From CAVPOO01 sp963707015 (lineage in GTDB: Bacteria > Pseudomonadota > Gammaproteobacteria > Thiohalobacterales > Thiohalobacteraceae), in assembly GCA_963707015.1 (NCBI GenBank), contig CAVPOO010000013.1:62001-126000 (forward strand): a stretch of DNA of 64,000 nucleotides, in the 5' to 3' direction. Shown piece by piece: positions 35,741 to 44,725 of the stretch; position 1 is the first letter of the stretch, and every line of letters starts with the position of its first letter. Position numbers and translations under genes: made by a program. Below the pieces are notes generated by a model. That model made no database searches. It saw only the letters and a list, made by a program, of their open reading frames with translations, and had not been told where the DNA came from.

Positions 35741-35752
35741 AATAACTATTAT
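35741..35752. promoter_or_regulatory. AATAACTATTAT, inverted copy of the iscR-like -10 region
   Basis: Exact inverted repeat of ATAATAGTTATT at 35654-35665, ~75 bp apart in an AT-rich patch. Could be a second promoter, or a distal operator allowing looping. Confidence 0.35.
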
Positions 35753-35855
35753 AACTAATTGTGTATAAAGCTTTTATTGAGGGATTCTGGGCGGAGTCTC
35801 TGGATGTGAGAAATGGAATTTGAATGCGCGGGAAGATGCATAAATTGCCGGGAAA

Positions 35856-36758
35856 TCATGCAACCAGGCGGGCAAGGTTGTCGAGCTCGCGCTGGCCGGC
35901 CAACAGTTCATCCACAAGCGCCCTCGCGATCGCCTCGTCGAGTGCCAGCATTTCCAGGCTGAAGGCTGGGAGATCAGTCATTTCGCCGAAGCCCAGGCCG
36001 CGGGCGATTGCACTCTGAAGGTCCCTGATCTTTCCGGGGTACCCATAGAGTGGCGAGTTGGCGTAACGCATCACGCGTGCAGCCAGCGGCGCATCCCGTT
36101 CAATGACAGCGGCGAGCTCACGCGCACCGGCGCGCGGGTCAGAGGCAAGTTCCAGGATACCCGTCGCGCTGCCGGGGAGCGCCGGCAGATCATGGAAGGA
36201 GTCGACACGTTGCTTGATCTGTCGGGGCGTGAATTTCTTGAATGTCGAACGCAGGGACGTGGCCGGATAATCCCCACGCAGATCGGACACCGGACAAGAA
36301 AAACAACCGCTTCGTGCCGTCTTCAGCAGGCGTCGGTATTCGTCACCGTCGAGCCCAAGGAGCTCCGACTGACTGCCCGGTTCCAGGTAGACATCGCGCC
36401 CCCTGAAGATCCGGCTGTCGACAATGGCCTCCAGACCGTAGGCGCCGGGTAATGGCGGGCAGCACTGCGGGTCGCAGTCCCGGAATACCCGCGCGAGCCG
36501 TTCAGCAGGAACCGGCTCGAGCTGGCGTTCCAAGAGTTTGCACAAGGCGTCAAAATCGATCATATGGTGATGAGGGAGGATCGCGAGTATCAGGCCTGAG
36601 CGATCACTCAGCAGAACGCTGCGGATCAATTGCCTTTCAGGTATGCCACAGACGCCTGCCGCGTCGTGCAAGGTTCCTGTCGGTGGGTGCTTCAGCACCC
36701 GGTACTGCGCATGCTGACGATCGAGGAATCGCTGAATGTTTGCCGGTATCATGGTCAT
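35856..36758 (-). CDS. YbaK/aminoacyl-tRNA deacylase domain fused to shortened HDOD domain
   Basis: 300 residues from an ATG at 36758 (upstream ATG 36803 adds 15 residues). N-terminal ~155 residues: YbaK/EbsC editing domain (TGTLHDAAGVCGIPERQL, SVLLSDRSGLILAILPHHH). C-terminal HDOD begins LPALPGSATGILELASDP and contains DAPLAARVMRYANSPLYG. It then jumps from GFGEMTDL to a typical terminal helix LDEAIARALVDELLAG. About 90-100 residues of the HDOD core are absent in frame. Family fusions are usually ~450 residues and act in signalling; the shortened form may be inactive or only structural. Confidence 0.82.
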   Translation of the reverse strand: MTMIPANIQRFLDRQHAQYRVLKHPPTGTLHDAAGVCGIPERQLIRSVLLSDRSGLILAILPHHHMIDFDALCKLLERQLEPVPAERLARVFRDCDPQCCPPLPGAYGLEAIVDSRIFRGRDVYLEPGSQSELLGLDGDEYRRLLKTARSGCFSCPVSDLRGDYPATSLRSTFKKFTPRQIKQRVDSFHDLPALPGSATGILELASDPRAGARELAAVIERDAPLAARVMRYANSPLYGYPGKIRDLQSAIARGLGFGEMTDLPAFSLEMLALDEAIARALVDELLAGQRELDNLARLVA

Positions 36759-37025
36759 CGTCCCTGGAGGCCACGGTTCGTGTGTCTGTGTATCGTTAGG
36801 CAAGATTCAGGCCTATACGAATCTTGCCAAAGAATTTCAGTGGATTCATGAGCCCGAAAATGTAACATTCAGCCAGTGGCGGGCAGGTCAGTGGGCCTGC
36901 GGGGCACGTAACCGGTATGAGCGGCATAAACGTGCCGTGGCTAAGTGACTCGCGTTACAGGAGAATTTTGCATATACTGTGGCCGAGGGAGGGTTTTTTC
37001 GGAATTATCTTTGGGGGCAGAGTCG

Positions 37026-37481
37026 ATGGCAGCTGGGCAGGTACAGGGGGCGGATCGTCGCGCCCGTTCGCGCGAAAAGCTTTTCACACTGGTCGAGACG
37101 CGCACGGAGACATTGACACTCTATGCGAGTCTCGCGGCACACCAGCCGTTCACAGCAGAACCGGATGTCGCAGACTCTGTGCAGCAGTTCTGCCAGGCGC
37201 TGGTTGATTATGCCGCTACGGCGCATTTCCAGCTTTACCGCTATATCGCGGATAACAAGGAACGGCGTAAAGCCGTCGTCGAAGTTGCCGAGAAAGTCTA
37301 CCCCCAGATTGCCCGCACCACGGATGCCTTTCTGGATTTCAATGACCGCTATGACGTGGCTCATTTTCAGGAGCGTGTTGACGGCCTGGCCGAGGATCTT
37401 TCCCGCTTGGGTGAATTGCTTGCCGATCGTATCCAGTGGGAGGACCAGGTGATACAGGCTTTCGGCGGCTTCCGACCTTAG
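37026..37481 (+). CDS. rsd: sigma-70 regulator Rsd/AlgQ
   Basis: 151 residues from ATG 37026 (MAAGQVQGADRRARSREK); an upstream ATG gives an implausible extension. All-helical, with the family motif ETLTLYASLAAHQPF and VDYAATAHFQLYRYI. Known: Rsd binds sigma-70 in stationary phase and favours alternative sigma factors; AlgQ is the Pseudomonas homologue. Monocistronic, facing the convergent NnrU-like gene 16 bp away. Confidence 0.9.
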   Translation: MAAGQVQGADRRARSREKLFTLVETRTETLTLYASLAAHQPFTAEPDVADSVQQFCQALVDYAATAHFQLYRYIADNKERRKAVVEVAEKVYPQIARTTDAFLDFNDRYDVAHFQERVDGLAEDLSRLGELLADRIQWEDQVIQAFGGFRP

Positions 37482-37497
37482 AAACCCGAAAACACCC

Positions 37498-38181
37498 TCA
37501 AGCCGTTTTTCTCCCGAGCATAACTCGTCGCGCTCGGTATGAGGCGGCAACAAGCTCCCGTGCCTCACAGGCCGTGATGTAGCGCCAGGGCCGTGGGAGG
37601 AAACCGGGCACACGTGCCCGGTACAGCCGGTAGGGCGCCCCGTATTCCACCTCCAGTTTGCGGTCTTCCAGCCGGGCGCCGATCCAGAAGTAGAGTGTTA
37701 TGCAGACAGCGCTCACCAGCTGCGCGGAATCCATCTCGCGTGTCCACAGAATGATGAGTGCGTAAAGGTACCAGGGGTGCCGCACGAATCGGTGGACAGG
37801 CGAGAGGCGCAGACTCGTCTGTCCGGCAGCCGCCGGCCTCAAGCCGAGGAATGCGCGCATGTCGTAGATCCGGGTCGAATGCCAGAATCCCATCAGCGCT
37901 GCGAGTGCCAGCAGGTTGGCCGCCCAGGACCAGGCGCCTTGCCATTCCCAGAGCGGCTCGCCGGCGAGGAAAAACATCAGCCAGACGGGCGGGATGAGCA
38001 GTGCAACCGACAATATGACATAGATCAGCCGGTAGTGTCGCTCGACTGTCGGGAAGCGGTTCCCGACCCATTGTTTTACCCACAGGCTCGCCATGAGTGA
38101 GTGGATTGCAAAGTAGCCGGTCCACAACAGGGTCAACAGAGCAAGGTCAACGGGTGTGGGTGACATAGGCGGGACCGGCAT
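37498..38181 (-). CDS. NnrU/isoprenylcysteine methyltransferase-like membrane protein
   Basis: 227 residues from ATG 38179-38181 (another ATG at 38166). Five or so membrane helices, with HRFVRHPWYLYALI and EYGAPYRLYRARVPGFLPR, the C-terminal motif of ICMT/PEMT and NnrU proteins. Known relatives methylate carboxyls or phospholipids, or take part in denitrification. No nitrogen-oxide genes are adjacent, so only the superfamily is claimed. Confidence 0.75.
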   Translation of the reverse strand: MPVPPMSPTPVDLALLTLLWTGYFAIHSLMASLWVKQWVGNRFPTVERHYRLIYVILSVALLIPPVWLMFFLAGEPLWEWQGAWSWAANLLALAALMGFWHSTRIYDMRAFLGLRPAAAGQTSLRLSPVHRFVRHPWYLYALIILWTREMDSAQLVSAVCITLYFWIGARLEDRKLEVEYGAPYRLYRARVPGFLPRPWRYITACEARELVAASYRARRVMLGRKTA

Positions 38182-38279
38182 CAAGGGTGCAGATCGGCTA
38201 CGATAAGCTTGCGCGCCATGAAAAACTACACTCTGAAATTTCTCCGCTATTTTGCCCGGCAAACGGGAAGGGGGGACCT

Positions 38280-39083
38280 GTGATCCGAGACAGAGAGACA
38301 GCCGACTCCATGGCGGAGCTGCTTGACATTATGCAGCGCCTGCGCGATCCGCAATCCGGCTGCCCCTGGGACAAGCAGCAGGATCATCGCAGTATCGCCC
38401 GCTACGCTATCGAAGAGGCCTATGAGATGGCTGACAGTATCGAACGGGGTGATATCGATGAGCTGCGCGATGAACTGGGCGATCTGTTGTTTCAGGTTGT
38501 GTTTCATGCGCAGATGGCGAGCGAGGCGGGGGTTTTCGAGTTGCGCGATGTGGTGCGATCGATTTGTGAAAAATTGCGTCGCCGACATCCGCACGTCTTC
38601 GGTGGGGAGAACATTGCTGACGCGGACAAACAGACACTTGCCTGGGAAGCGCACAAGGAGGCCGAGCGACGTGCCAGGGGCAAGGGAGGTCTTCTGGAAG
38701 GTGTTCCGCTGTCGTTGCCGGCGATCACCCGGGCGGTGAAACTGCAGAAACGTGCCGCGCGGGTGGGATTCGACTGGGAAGATGCAAAAGGTGTGATAGC
38801 CAAGATCGAGGAAGAACTGCAAGAACTTGCTGCTGAAATGGGTGATAAGACATCCGCACATGCGATTGAGGCAGAGCTTGGAGATGTGCTGTTTTCCTGC
38901 GTCAATCTCGCACGCAAGCTCCATGTCGATCCGGAGACGGCCTTGCGTGCCGTCAATCGCAGGTTTGAGCGGCGGGTGGATTATATGGAGACGCGCGCCC
39001 GCGAGCGGTCCGGGCGGCTGGCAGAGCTGAGTGTGGCTGAACTGGAGGTTCTCTGGGAGGAGGCCAAGTCACGGGGGTTGTAG
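38280..39083 (+). CDS. mazG: nucleoside triphosphate pyrophosphohydrolase MazG
   Basis: 267 residues from GTG 38280, preceded by AAGGGGGGA; ATG 38310 is the alternative (257 residues). Two MazG domains: the first with LRDPQSGCPWDKQQDH, YEMADSIERGD and DELGDLLFQVVFH; the second with KIEEELQELAAEM and ELGDVLFSCVNLAR. EExxE-type metal sites are intact. Known: hydrolyses NTPs and lowers ppGpp levels. Full length compared with E. coli (263). Confidence 0.95.
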   Translation: MIRDRETADSMAELLDIMQRLRDPQSGCPWDKQQDHRSIARYAIEEAYEMADSIERGDIDELRDELGDLLFQVVFHAQMASEAGVFELRDVVRSICEKLRRRHPHVFGGENIADADKQTLAWEAHKEAERRARGKGGLLEGVPLSLPAITRAVKLQKRAARVGFDWEDAKGVIAKIEEELQELAAEMGDKTSAHAIEAELGDVLFSCVNLARKLHVDPETALRAVNRRFERRVDYMETRARERSGRLAELSVAELEVLWEEAKSRGL

Positions 39084-39207
39084 CACGGTTGCAGGGTCTG
39101 TGTGATTATGTCGACTGGCACACAGTTTCGGGAAAATAGGCTGGCATACTGACAGGGCTTGTTCATCTTACCTCTGTAGTAAAAGCCACTATGGAACTCC
39201 CCTTATC

Positions 39208-39234
39208 TGGCGGGCCGCCTGGCCCGCCATTTTT
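39208..39234 (+). terminator. intrinsic terminator after mazG
   Basis: Stem TGGCGGGCC (39208-39216) with GGCCCGCCA (39221-39229), followed by a T5 run, 125 bp after the mazG stop. The remainder of 39084-39346 holds nothing recognised. Confidence 0.85.
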
Positions 39235-39346
39235 CTGCGTGCTTCCATGTAGCCGTCCGATGCCTCGGCAGGTAAGCCCTGCGGGCGGACAGGCGATGCC
39301 CTCCGCCGCCGAGCCAGATCGGCGTGATCGCCAGATCAATGACGCA

Positions 39347-39378
39347 CAAGAAAAACGGGTCGCATAAAGCGACCCGTT
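39347..39378 (-). terminator. intrinsic terminator of the coiled-coil protein gene
   Basis: Stem AACGGGTCGC (39354-39363) with GCGACCCGTT (39369-39378), then a T-rich tract on the minus strand. It lies 24 bp past the stop at 39403. Confidence 0.88.
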
Positions 39379-39402
39379 ATCACACTGATGGTGCCGTTTT
39401 CG

Positions 39403-40473
39403 TCAGTCGCGCTTGTTGCTGAACGCCTCACACATTTCGGCAAGCGAATGATCACTCGTCTCGTAATAACGCGCGGTGCGGTAAGGTCCATCACGACGTA
39501 AGGTGTCCAGCCGTTCGTTCATGGCATAACGGCGATGTTGCATCTCGTCCCTGCGCCGTTGATGAGCCTCGAACATCTCTTTCCGTGTGTCCGCGTAGCC
39601 TGCAGCCGGAAATCCTGGTCGCTCCGGCAGGTAGTCCCAATCCATTCCCGGGAAATCTCCCTGCGCCAAAGGTCCAGGGGCTTCGAAAGGCGGGGGGAAA
39701 CTGGCTGCGGGGTAGCCGGCGGCGTCAAAAGGTGCACCATATTGGCCCTGCGCCATCGCAGCGTCGTTGCGTTCCTGCGAGGGAGCCTGCCATTCCGCCT
39801 GCCGCTTCCGGGTTTCCTCAGCTGCCCTTTGCTGTGCTTCCTGGGCCGCCTGCTGCTGAGCGGTTACCGCGGCCTGCCATTCCGCCTGCCGCTTCTGTGC
39901 GTCTTCCGCCGCTTTCTGTTGCGCCTGCTGGGCCGCCTGCTGCTGAGCGGTTACGGCAGCCTGCCATTTGCGGGCTTCTTCAGCTGCCCTTTGCTGTGCT
40001 TCCTGGGCCGCCTGCTGCTGAGCGGTTACGGCAGCCTGCCACTCGGCCTGACGTCTTTGCGCTGCCTCGAGGGCCTCACGCTGTGCCAGCTCTGCAGCCT
40101 TACGCTGTGCTTCCCTGTTCGCCGCCCGTTCAGCCTGCTGTTGTTCGCTGACGGCATTGGCACATTCTGCGGCCACGTGCTGCTGCTGCTGCCGTGCCTG
40201 TAAAAGCAGATTGCGCTGAGCCTCTACGGCCTCCTGTTTGGCTACCAGATCAGCTTCGGCCTGTTTCTGTGCCTCTAAAGCGAGGTCGTATTTTGCTTTC
40301 AACTCCTGGTTTGCGGCAGAATCCTCAAGCTCGAGACACATGGCGCCGCGAGGTGCATCGCGCTCGGGCCCGATTGGCTGATCCGCATAACGGGCGTAGA
40401 GCGATGCCGATACCGTCGCGCCCAGTATTGCAGCGACCGCGACTGTGACGCGGCGTTTGTTTCTGTTTGTCAT
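39403..40473 (-). CDS. Ala/Gln-rich coiled-coil protein with N-terminal anchor
   Basis: 356 residues. One N-terminal membrane/signal segment (VTVAVAAILGATVSASLYA, about 9-27). Residues ~55-230 are a long coiled coil dominated by Ala, Gln, Glu and Arg. Three near-identical repeats of 25-29 residues (core WQAAVTAQQQAAQEAQQRAA) reflect 75-87 bp DNA repeats. The C-terminal ~120 residues are Pro/Phe/Tyr-rich and contain CEAF near the end. TolA-like in look but no TolA C-domain. Function unknown; an envelope-spanning or scaffolding role is inference. The repeat number is likely to vary between strains. Confidence 0.8.
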   Translation of the reverse strand: MTNRNKRRVTVAVAAILGATVSASLYARYADQPIGPERDAPRGAMCLELEDSAANQELKAKYDLALEAQKQAEADLVAKQEAVEAQRNLLLQARQQQQHVAAECANAVSEQQQAERAANREAQRKAAELAQREALEAAQRRQAEWQAAVTAQQQAAQEAQQRAAEEARKWQAAVTAQQQAAQQAQQKAAEDAQKRQAEWQAAVTAQQQAAQEAQQRAAEETRKRQAEWQAPSQERNDAAMAQGQYGAPFDAAGYPAASFPPPFEAPGPLAQGDFPGMDWDYLPERPGFPAAGYADTRKEMFEAHQRRRDEMQHRRYAMNERLDTLRRDGPYRTARYYETSDHSLAEMCEAFSNKRD

Positions 40474-40657
40474 TAGGTGACTCCATAACGTGAATTGAGA
40501 GGTACCCGGGTCAATGGTTCCATTCAGTGGGCTGGCGTACCGACACCCTGGTTGACGCCTGACAAACCATCCCGGGATTCATCGCGTCTACCGTCTCAGC
40601 AGTGAACGAAGTAGGATTGAACAATAACAGAATTAGTATATAAGAGAAGACTTATCA

Positions 40658-40819
40658 ATGTCCACAACAATTTTCACGGTCGCGGCCGCAGGCGCCGCGT
40701 GCGTACAGGACTCGTTGTACGGCACCGGTATCGCTGGCGCCTCGGTCCAGGACCGTGCCTGGGTCGTGCAACCTGGGCATGGCTGCGTCAATTCAATTTG
40801 CCCGGATTTTCTGGTTTAA
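40658..40819 (+). CDS. possible small secreted or membrane protein (53 aa)
   Basis: ATG at 40658 starts a frame (MSTTIFTVAAAGAACVQDSL) ending at 40819, preceded by AAGAGAAG and an AT-rich promoter-like patch. Codon third positions are GC-rich like real genes here. Four cysteines; the N-terminus is mildly hydrophobic. No family recognised. It occupies part of the otherwise empty 40474-40893 interval upstream of amt. Confidence 0.25.
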   Translation: MSTTIFTVAAAGAACVQDSLYGTGIAGASVQDRAWVVQPGHGCVNSICPDFLV

Positions 40820-40893
40820 TGCCCACCACTTCAAACGTAAACGAAAAAAATCAGTGCATGTGGACGGAATCTGTGCCGAAGGAGGGGTTATTC

Positions 40894-42213
40894 ATGCGGT
40901 CGATTAGCAAGCGATTCGGCGGTTACCTGCTGTCGCTACTGGCATTCGCTCCGGTTGCTGCAATAGCGGGGGATGGTGGCGAGATCAATGCGGCGAACAC
41001 GGCCTGGATACTGACATCTACGGCGCTGGTGCTGTTCATGACGATACCGGGCCTGTCACTGTTCTATGCGGGTCTGGTCCGCAGCAAGAATGTCCTGTCG
41101 GTCTTGATGCAATGCTTTGCGATCACCTGCATGGTGTCCCTGCTCTGGTTGTTCTACGCCTATAGCCTGGCGTTTGGCGAGGGGAGCGCCTGGGTGGGTG
41201 GGCTGAGCAAGGTGATGTTTGCGGGGATGGGACGCGAAGCGGTCAGTGGTGACATCCCTGAAACCGTGTTCTCCATGTTTCAGCTGACGTTCGCCATCAT
41301 CACCCCCGCGCTGATCGTGGGCGGTTTTGCAGAACGCATGCGGTTTTCCGCCATGCTGTTGTTCACTGCCATCTGGCTGACTGTCGTCTATGCGCCGGTC
41401 ACCCACTGGGTGTGGGGCGGTGGCTGGCTCGGTGAGATGGGGCTGTATGACTTTGCCGGCGGGACAGTAGTGCACATCACCGCCGGGGTGTCTGCGATGG
41501 TCGCCGCCCTTGTGATCGGACGGCGCAAGGGATTTCCCGATACCGCCATGCCGCCCCATAACCTCACCATGACCGTGGCGGGTGCCGGGATGCTCTGGGT
41601 CGGGTGGTTCGGCTTTAATGCAGGCAGTGCGCTGGCCGCCAATGGCGACGCCGGCATGGCGATGCTGGCGACCCATATCTCGGCGGCTGCCGGTTCGCTC
41701 GCCTGGATGGTTGCGGAATGGGTCAGGTTTGGGAAACCGAGCGTTCTCGGTATCGTCACCGGTATGGTTGCAGGGCTTGGTACCATCACGCCGGCATCCG
41801 GTTTTGTCGGTCCCGGCGGGGCGATGCTCATCGGCCTTGCGGCAGGTCTGATCTGTTTCTCGGCCACCCAATTCATCAAACGGGTGCTGAAGATTGATGA
41901 TTCACTGGACGTGTTTCCCGTCCATGGCGTTGGCGGTATTCTGGGTATCTTGCTCGCGGGTGTGTTTGCTTCCACCGAGCTGGGCGTATTCAGCGGTTTC
42001 GGCTTCAACGAAGCCGCGGGCATTACCAGCATGGGTCAGCAGCTCGGGGTTCAGTTTATCGGCGCCGCCACGACAGTGGTCTACGCCGCCGTGGCGAGCT
42101 ACATCATCCTCAAGCTTGTGGACGCGCTCGTGGGCTTGCGCGTGACCTCCGACCAGGAGACCGAGGGTCTGGACATCGCGCTGCACGAGGAAACGGGCTA
42201 CAACAACCTGTGA
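40894..42213 (+). CDS. amtB: ammonium transporter AmtB
   Basis: 439 residues from ATG 40894 (Shine-Dalgarno GGAGGGG). Signal peptide of ~26 residues (LLSLLAFAPVAAIAG), then 11 membrane helices. Amt signatures: TIPGLSLFYAGLVRSKNVLS, FAERMRFSAML, WLGEMGLYDFAGGTVVHITAG with the pore His, and VHGVGGILG with the second pore His. Known: passes NH4+/NH3, gated by the PII protein GlnK. No glnK is adjacent, unlike most bacteria, so PII must be encoded elsewhere. No sigma-54 site was evident upstream. Confidence 0.97.
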   Translation: MRSISKRFGGYLLSLLAFAPVAAIAGDGGEINAANTAWILTSTALVLFMTIPGLSLFYAGLVRSKNVLSVLMQCFAITCMVSLLWLFYAYSLAFGEGSAWVGGLSKVMFAGMGREAVSGDIPETVFSMFQLTFAIITPALIVGGFAERMRFSAMLLFTAIWLTVVYAPVTHWVWGGGWLGEMGLYDFAGGTVVHITAGVSAMVAALVIGRRKGFPDTAMPPHNLTMTVAGAGMLWVGWFGFNAGSALAANGDAGMAMLATHISAAAGSLAWMVAEWVRFGKPSVLGIVTGMVAGLGTITPASGFVGPGGAMLIGLAAGLICFSATQFIKRVLKIDDSLDVFPVHGVGGILGILLAGVFASTELGVFSGFGFNEAAGITSMGQQLGVQFIGAATTVVYAAVASYIILKLVDALVGLRVTSDQETEGLDIALHEETGYNNL

Positions 42214-42248
42214 ATGGCGGCTGGTGCGGGTGAAGATTTCCTTCTGAT

Positions 42249-42899
42249 TCAGCGATCGCTGGCACTGCTTGCCTGGGGTCGGGAAAGTGTCCCCTTCACA
42301 CGCATCAGCGCGTCGGCGATCTCTTGCGCCAGCCCGGCCACGGCGCGGCTTTGTGCCGCGACCATATCGTCGTAGCTCGTGCCGGCCACGGTCTCCTTGA
42401 AGGTGGAACGTTTGCTGAGCAGTTGCGTGTCACCATCATTGGACAGAATCTGCCACTCGACATTGAGTATGACCTTTTTACCTGGTGCCCCATCAAAGCG
42501 AATGACCTCGACCGGGATCTGGTAGTCGATCGCTGTGGCGCGTCGCCAGGGATGCCTCGCGACGCGCTCTGCCGGAATCAGATGGGCCAGGTTTTCGGCG
42601 AGTGTCCGCGTAAAATCGTCTTTGAGTGCACCACCCCAGCGGTCGAACTCTGCAAACTCGAAGCGGTTGGGACTGATACGCGTTACGATCTGTGGCCGAT
42701 CGAGATATTGTGGAAGATTGACTGGTCCGACCCCGATAGTTCCATATTCAGCCTGTGCCGCTACGGGCGCCGTCGCTTCCGGTTCAGAAAGCGGACTGAG
42801 AGTGTAGAAGCGCGAGGGCTTGGTGGTTCCGCAGCCACTGAGAAGCAGGGCGATCGCCATCAGGGTTGTGAGGGCATGTCGGTCTGACAGATTGAACAC
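42249..42899 (-). CDS. PqiC-like ABC-transport auxiliary lipoprotein
   Basis: 216 residues from GTG 42897-42899, preceded by AAGGAGA nine bases away. A lipoprotein signal peptide ends at the lipobox LLSGC (Cys ~23). The DUF330/PqiC body starts TLSPLSEPEA and contains YGTIGVGPVNLPQYLDRPQIV. Known: outer-membrane component of MCE lipid transporters (PqiABC, and Mla-like systems). Last gene of the four-gene operon starting at 45874. Confidence 0.9.
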   Translation of the reverse strand: MFNLSDRHALTTLMAIALLLSGCGTTKPSRFYTLSPLSEPEATAPVAAQAEYGTIGVGPVNLPQYLDRPQIVTRISPNRFEFAEFDRWGGALKDDFTRTLAENLAHLIPAERVARHPWRRATAIDYQIPVEVIRFDGAPGKKVILNVEWQILSNDGDTQLLSKRSTFKETVAGTSYDDMVAAQSRAVAGLAQEIADALMRVKGTLSRPQASSASDR

Positions 42900-42912
42900 A
42901 GCTGGACTCTCC

Positions 42913-43908
42913 TTAGTTCTTACCGCGGATCAGGGCTTCGGGGTGCCGTTCCAGATAGTCGGCGAGCATGCGAATGGACCTGGCCGCCTCGGAAAGCGCC
43001 TCGACGAGTGTCTCGAGATCCTTTCCGTCCACAGCCGAGACGATAGTCCTGGTCTGACTCAGGACATCACGAGCCTGGTTTGCCGCCCCCTCGATACTCT
43101 CGGCCAGACGTACCACTTTGCCCGAGTCATCCTGCAACAGTTTGCGGACATCCGCAAACGCCTCCCCTGCCTGCTCGGAGGTTTGCTTCAGGCTGGCTGT
43201 CAGCGGGGTGACCTGTTCGTTTAACTTGCCGGTCAAATCGCGAAGATTCTGCAGGGCCTCATGCAGGACCTTCGGGCTTTCCCTGAGAGTGGGTGAATCG
43301 ATGAGCGTGTTGATTCCTTGCACGACTTGCGCCAGCTGATCCACAAGTTTCTGGATCGGAATCGCCTGCAGGTGTTTCACTATCGTCTGCAGCGTCCCCT
43401 CCAACTCTTCCATGGCGGAGGGCAGGGTCGGAATTTCCTCGTACGGGGAGGCGAAACCCGTCAGGTGGGCTGGCGTGTCGGGATAAAAGTCAAATTCGAT
43501 ATAGAGTTGACCGGTCACCAGACTCAGCGTGGCGAGCTTGGCGCGCAGCCCGTGTTCCTCGATCAGCTTGCGAACCGGGATGTCCGAAGCCTCGCGGTCG
43601 ACACCGGTGTCACCGTCGACTTCCCGAAACGCATCGGGATCGGTTTCGACCACGACCGAGATGTATATTTCCGCGGTGGGCCGGTTGACTACCAGCTCAA
43701 CCTTCGTGACAGTCCCGATCTTGACGCCACGAAAACTTGCCGGTGCGCCCACGTTCAGGCCCTTGGCATTACCCTGAAAGTAGAGCACGAACTCATGGGT
43801 GTCCTTGAAGAACTGTCCGGATCCAAAGGTCAGCAGGCCGGTGACAATCAGGGCAAGCGCACCGAGGACAAAGGCGCCGATCGCCGTGGGGCTCGCCTTC
43901 TGGCTCAT
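42913..43908 (-). CDS. mlaD: MCE-domain lipid-binding protein (MlaD-like)
   Basis: 331 residues. One N-terminal anchor (IGAFVLGALALIVTGLLTF), a single MCE domain at about 38-125 (YFQGNAKGLNVGAPASFRGVK), then a long helical tail with TLPSAMEELEGTLQTIVKHL. Known: hexameric periplasmic ring that binds phospholipid. Longer than E. coli MlaD (183), closer to the Ttg2C/PqiB-like group. ATGA overlap with the ATPase gene. Gene symbol by role. Confidence 0.88.
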   Translation of the reverse strand: MSQKASPTAIGAFVLGALALIVTGLLTFGSGQFFKDTHEFVLYFQGNAKGLNVGAPASFRGVKIGTVTKVELVVNRPTAEIYISVVVETDPDAFREVDGDTGVDREASDIPVRKLIEEHGLRAKLATLSLVTGQLYIEFDFYPDTPAHLTGFASPYEEIPTLPSAMEELEGTLQTIVKHLQAIPIQKLVDQLAQVVQGINTLIDSPTLRESPKVLHEALQNLRDLTGKLNEQVTPLTASLKQTSEQAGEAFADVRKLLQDDSGKVVRLAESIEGAANQARDVLSQTRTIVSAVDGKDLETLVEALSEAARSIRMLADYLERHPEALIRGKN

Positions 43909-44687
43909 CCCTCACCCCGGGTCAGAAAGCGGTGAAGTTTCGGATCGGTTGCCTCATCGCGCAATTGCCTTGGGTCACCGGTGGCGGTCATGGTCTTCTT
44001 TTCGGCGTCGAGAAAGACCGAATTGTTACCTATTGTGTAGATGCTTGCCAGTTCATGGGTGACGACGACAATAGTCGCGCCCAGGCTGTCGCGCAGTTCC
44101 AGGATCAGGTCGTCGAGCAGCCGTGAACTGATCGGGTCCAGGCCCGCCGAAGGTTCGTCGAAGTAGAGGATATCGGGGTCGAGCGCGATGGCCCGGGCGA
44201 GGCCGGCGCGTTTCATCATGCCGCCGCTGATCTCGGAGGGATAGTAATCTTCGAAACCGGCGAGACCCACCAGCGCTAGTTTGAGTTTCGCCAGTTCACG
44301 GATATCGCCCGGGCTCAGATCCGTATACTCGCCCAGCGGCAGGCCGATGTTCTCGGCCAGGGTCATGGAGCTCCACAGCGCGCCGCTCTGGTACAGCATG
44401 CCGAAGTTGCGCATGAACTCTTTGCGATCGGCCGGTTCTACGCCCCAGAAATCCTTGCCCTCGTAAAGGATCCGGCCCTTTGCCGGCGGCTTCAGTCCGA
44501 TCATGAGGCGCAGCAATGTGCTCTTGCCGCAGCCGCTGTCGCCCATGATGATAAAGATATCTCCGCGCCGCACCGTGAAGGTGAGATCCTGTTGTACGAC
44601 GAAACTCCCGTAGGCCATGGTGACATCCTGCACTTGGATGTGTGCATCAGTCTCGCCTGCCGTGCGCGTGGTCTGTGGCTCAGGCAC
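43905..44687 (-). CDS. mlaF: MlaF-like ABC transporter ATPase
   Basis: 260 residues. Walker A GDSGCGKSTLLRLM, Q-loop region GMLYQSGALWSSMTLAENI, signature SGGMMKRAGLARAIALDP and Walker B ILYFDEPSAGLDP, then the H-loop THELASI. Matches the MlaF/Ttg2A family, which energises phospholipid transport for outer-membrane asymmetry. Overlaps mlaD by 4 bp and follows mlaE by 38 bp. Confidence 0.95.
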   Translation of the reverse strand: MPEPQTTRTAGETDAHIQVQDVTMAYGSFVVQQDLTFTVRRGDIFIIMGDSGCGKSTLLRLMIGLKPPAKGRILYEGKDFWGVEPADRKEFMRNFGMLYQSGALWSSMTLAENIGLPLGEYTDLSPGDIRELAKLKLALVGLAGFEDYYPSEISGGMMKRAGLARAIALDPDILYFDEPSAGLDPISSRLLDDLILELRDSLGATIVVVTHELASIYTIGNNSVFLDAEKKTMTATGDPRQLRDEATDPKLHRFLTRGEG

Positions 44688-44725
44688 GGCGCAACCCCTT
44701 GGCCTGCGTTCTGCGCAGCCGCTTT

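Noticed and set aside
40474..40893. glnK or a sigma-54 promoter upstream of amtB
   Set aside because: No PII reading frame and no TGGCAC-N5-TTGC element could be found in the interval.
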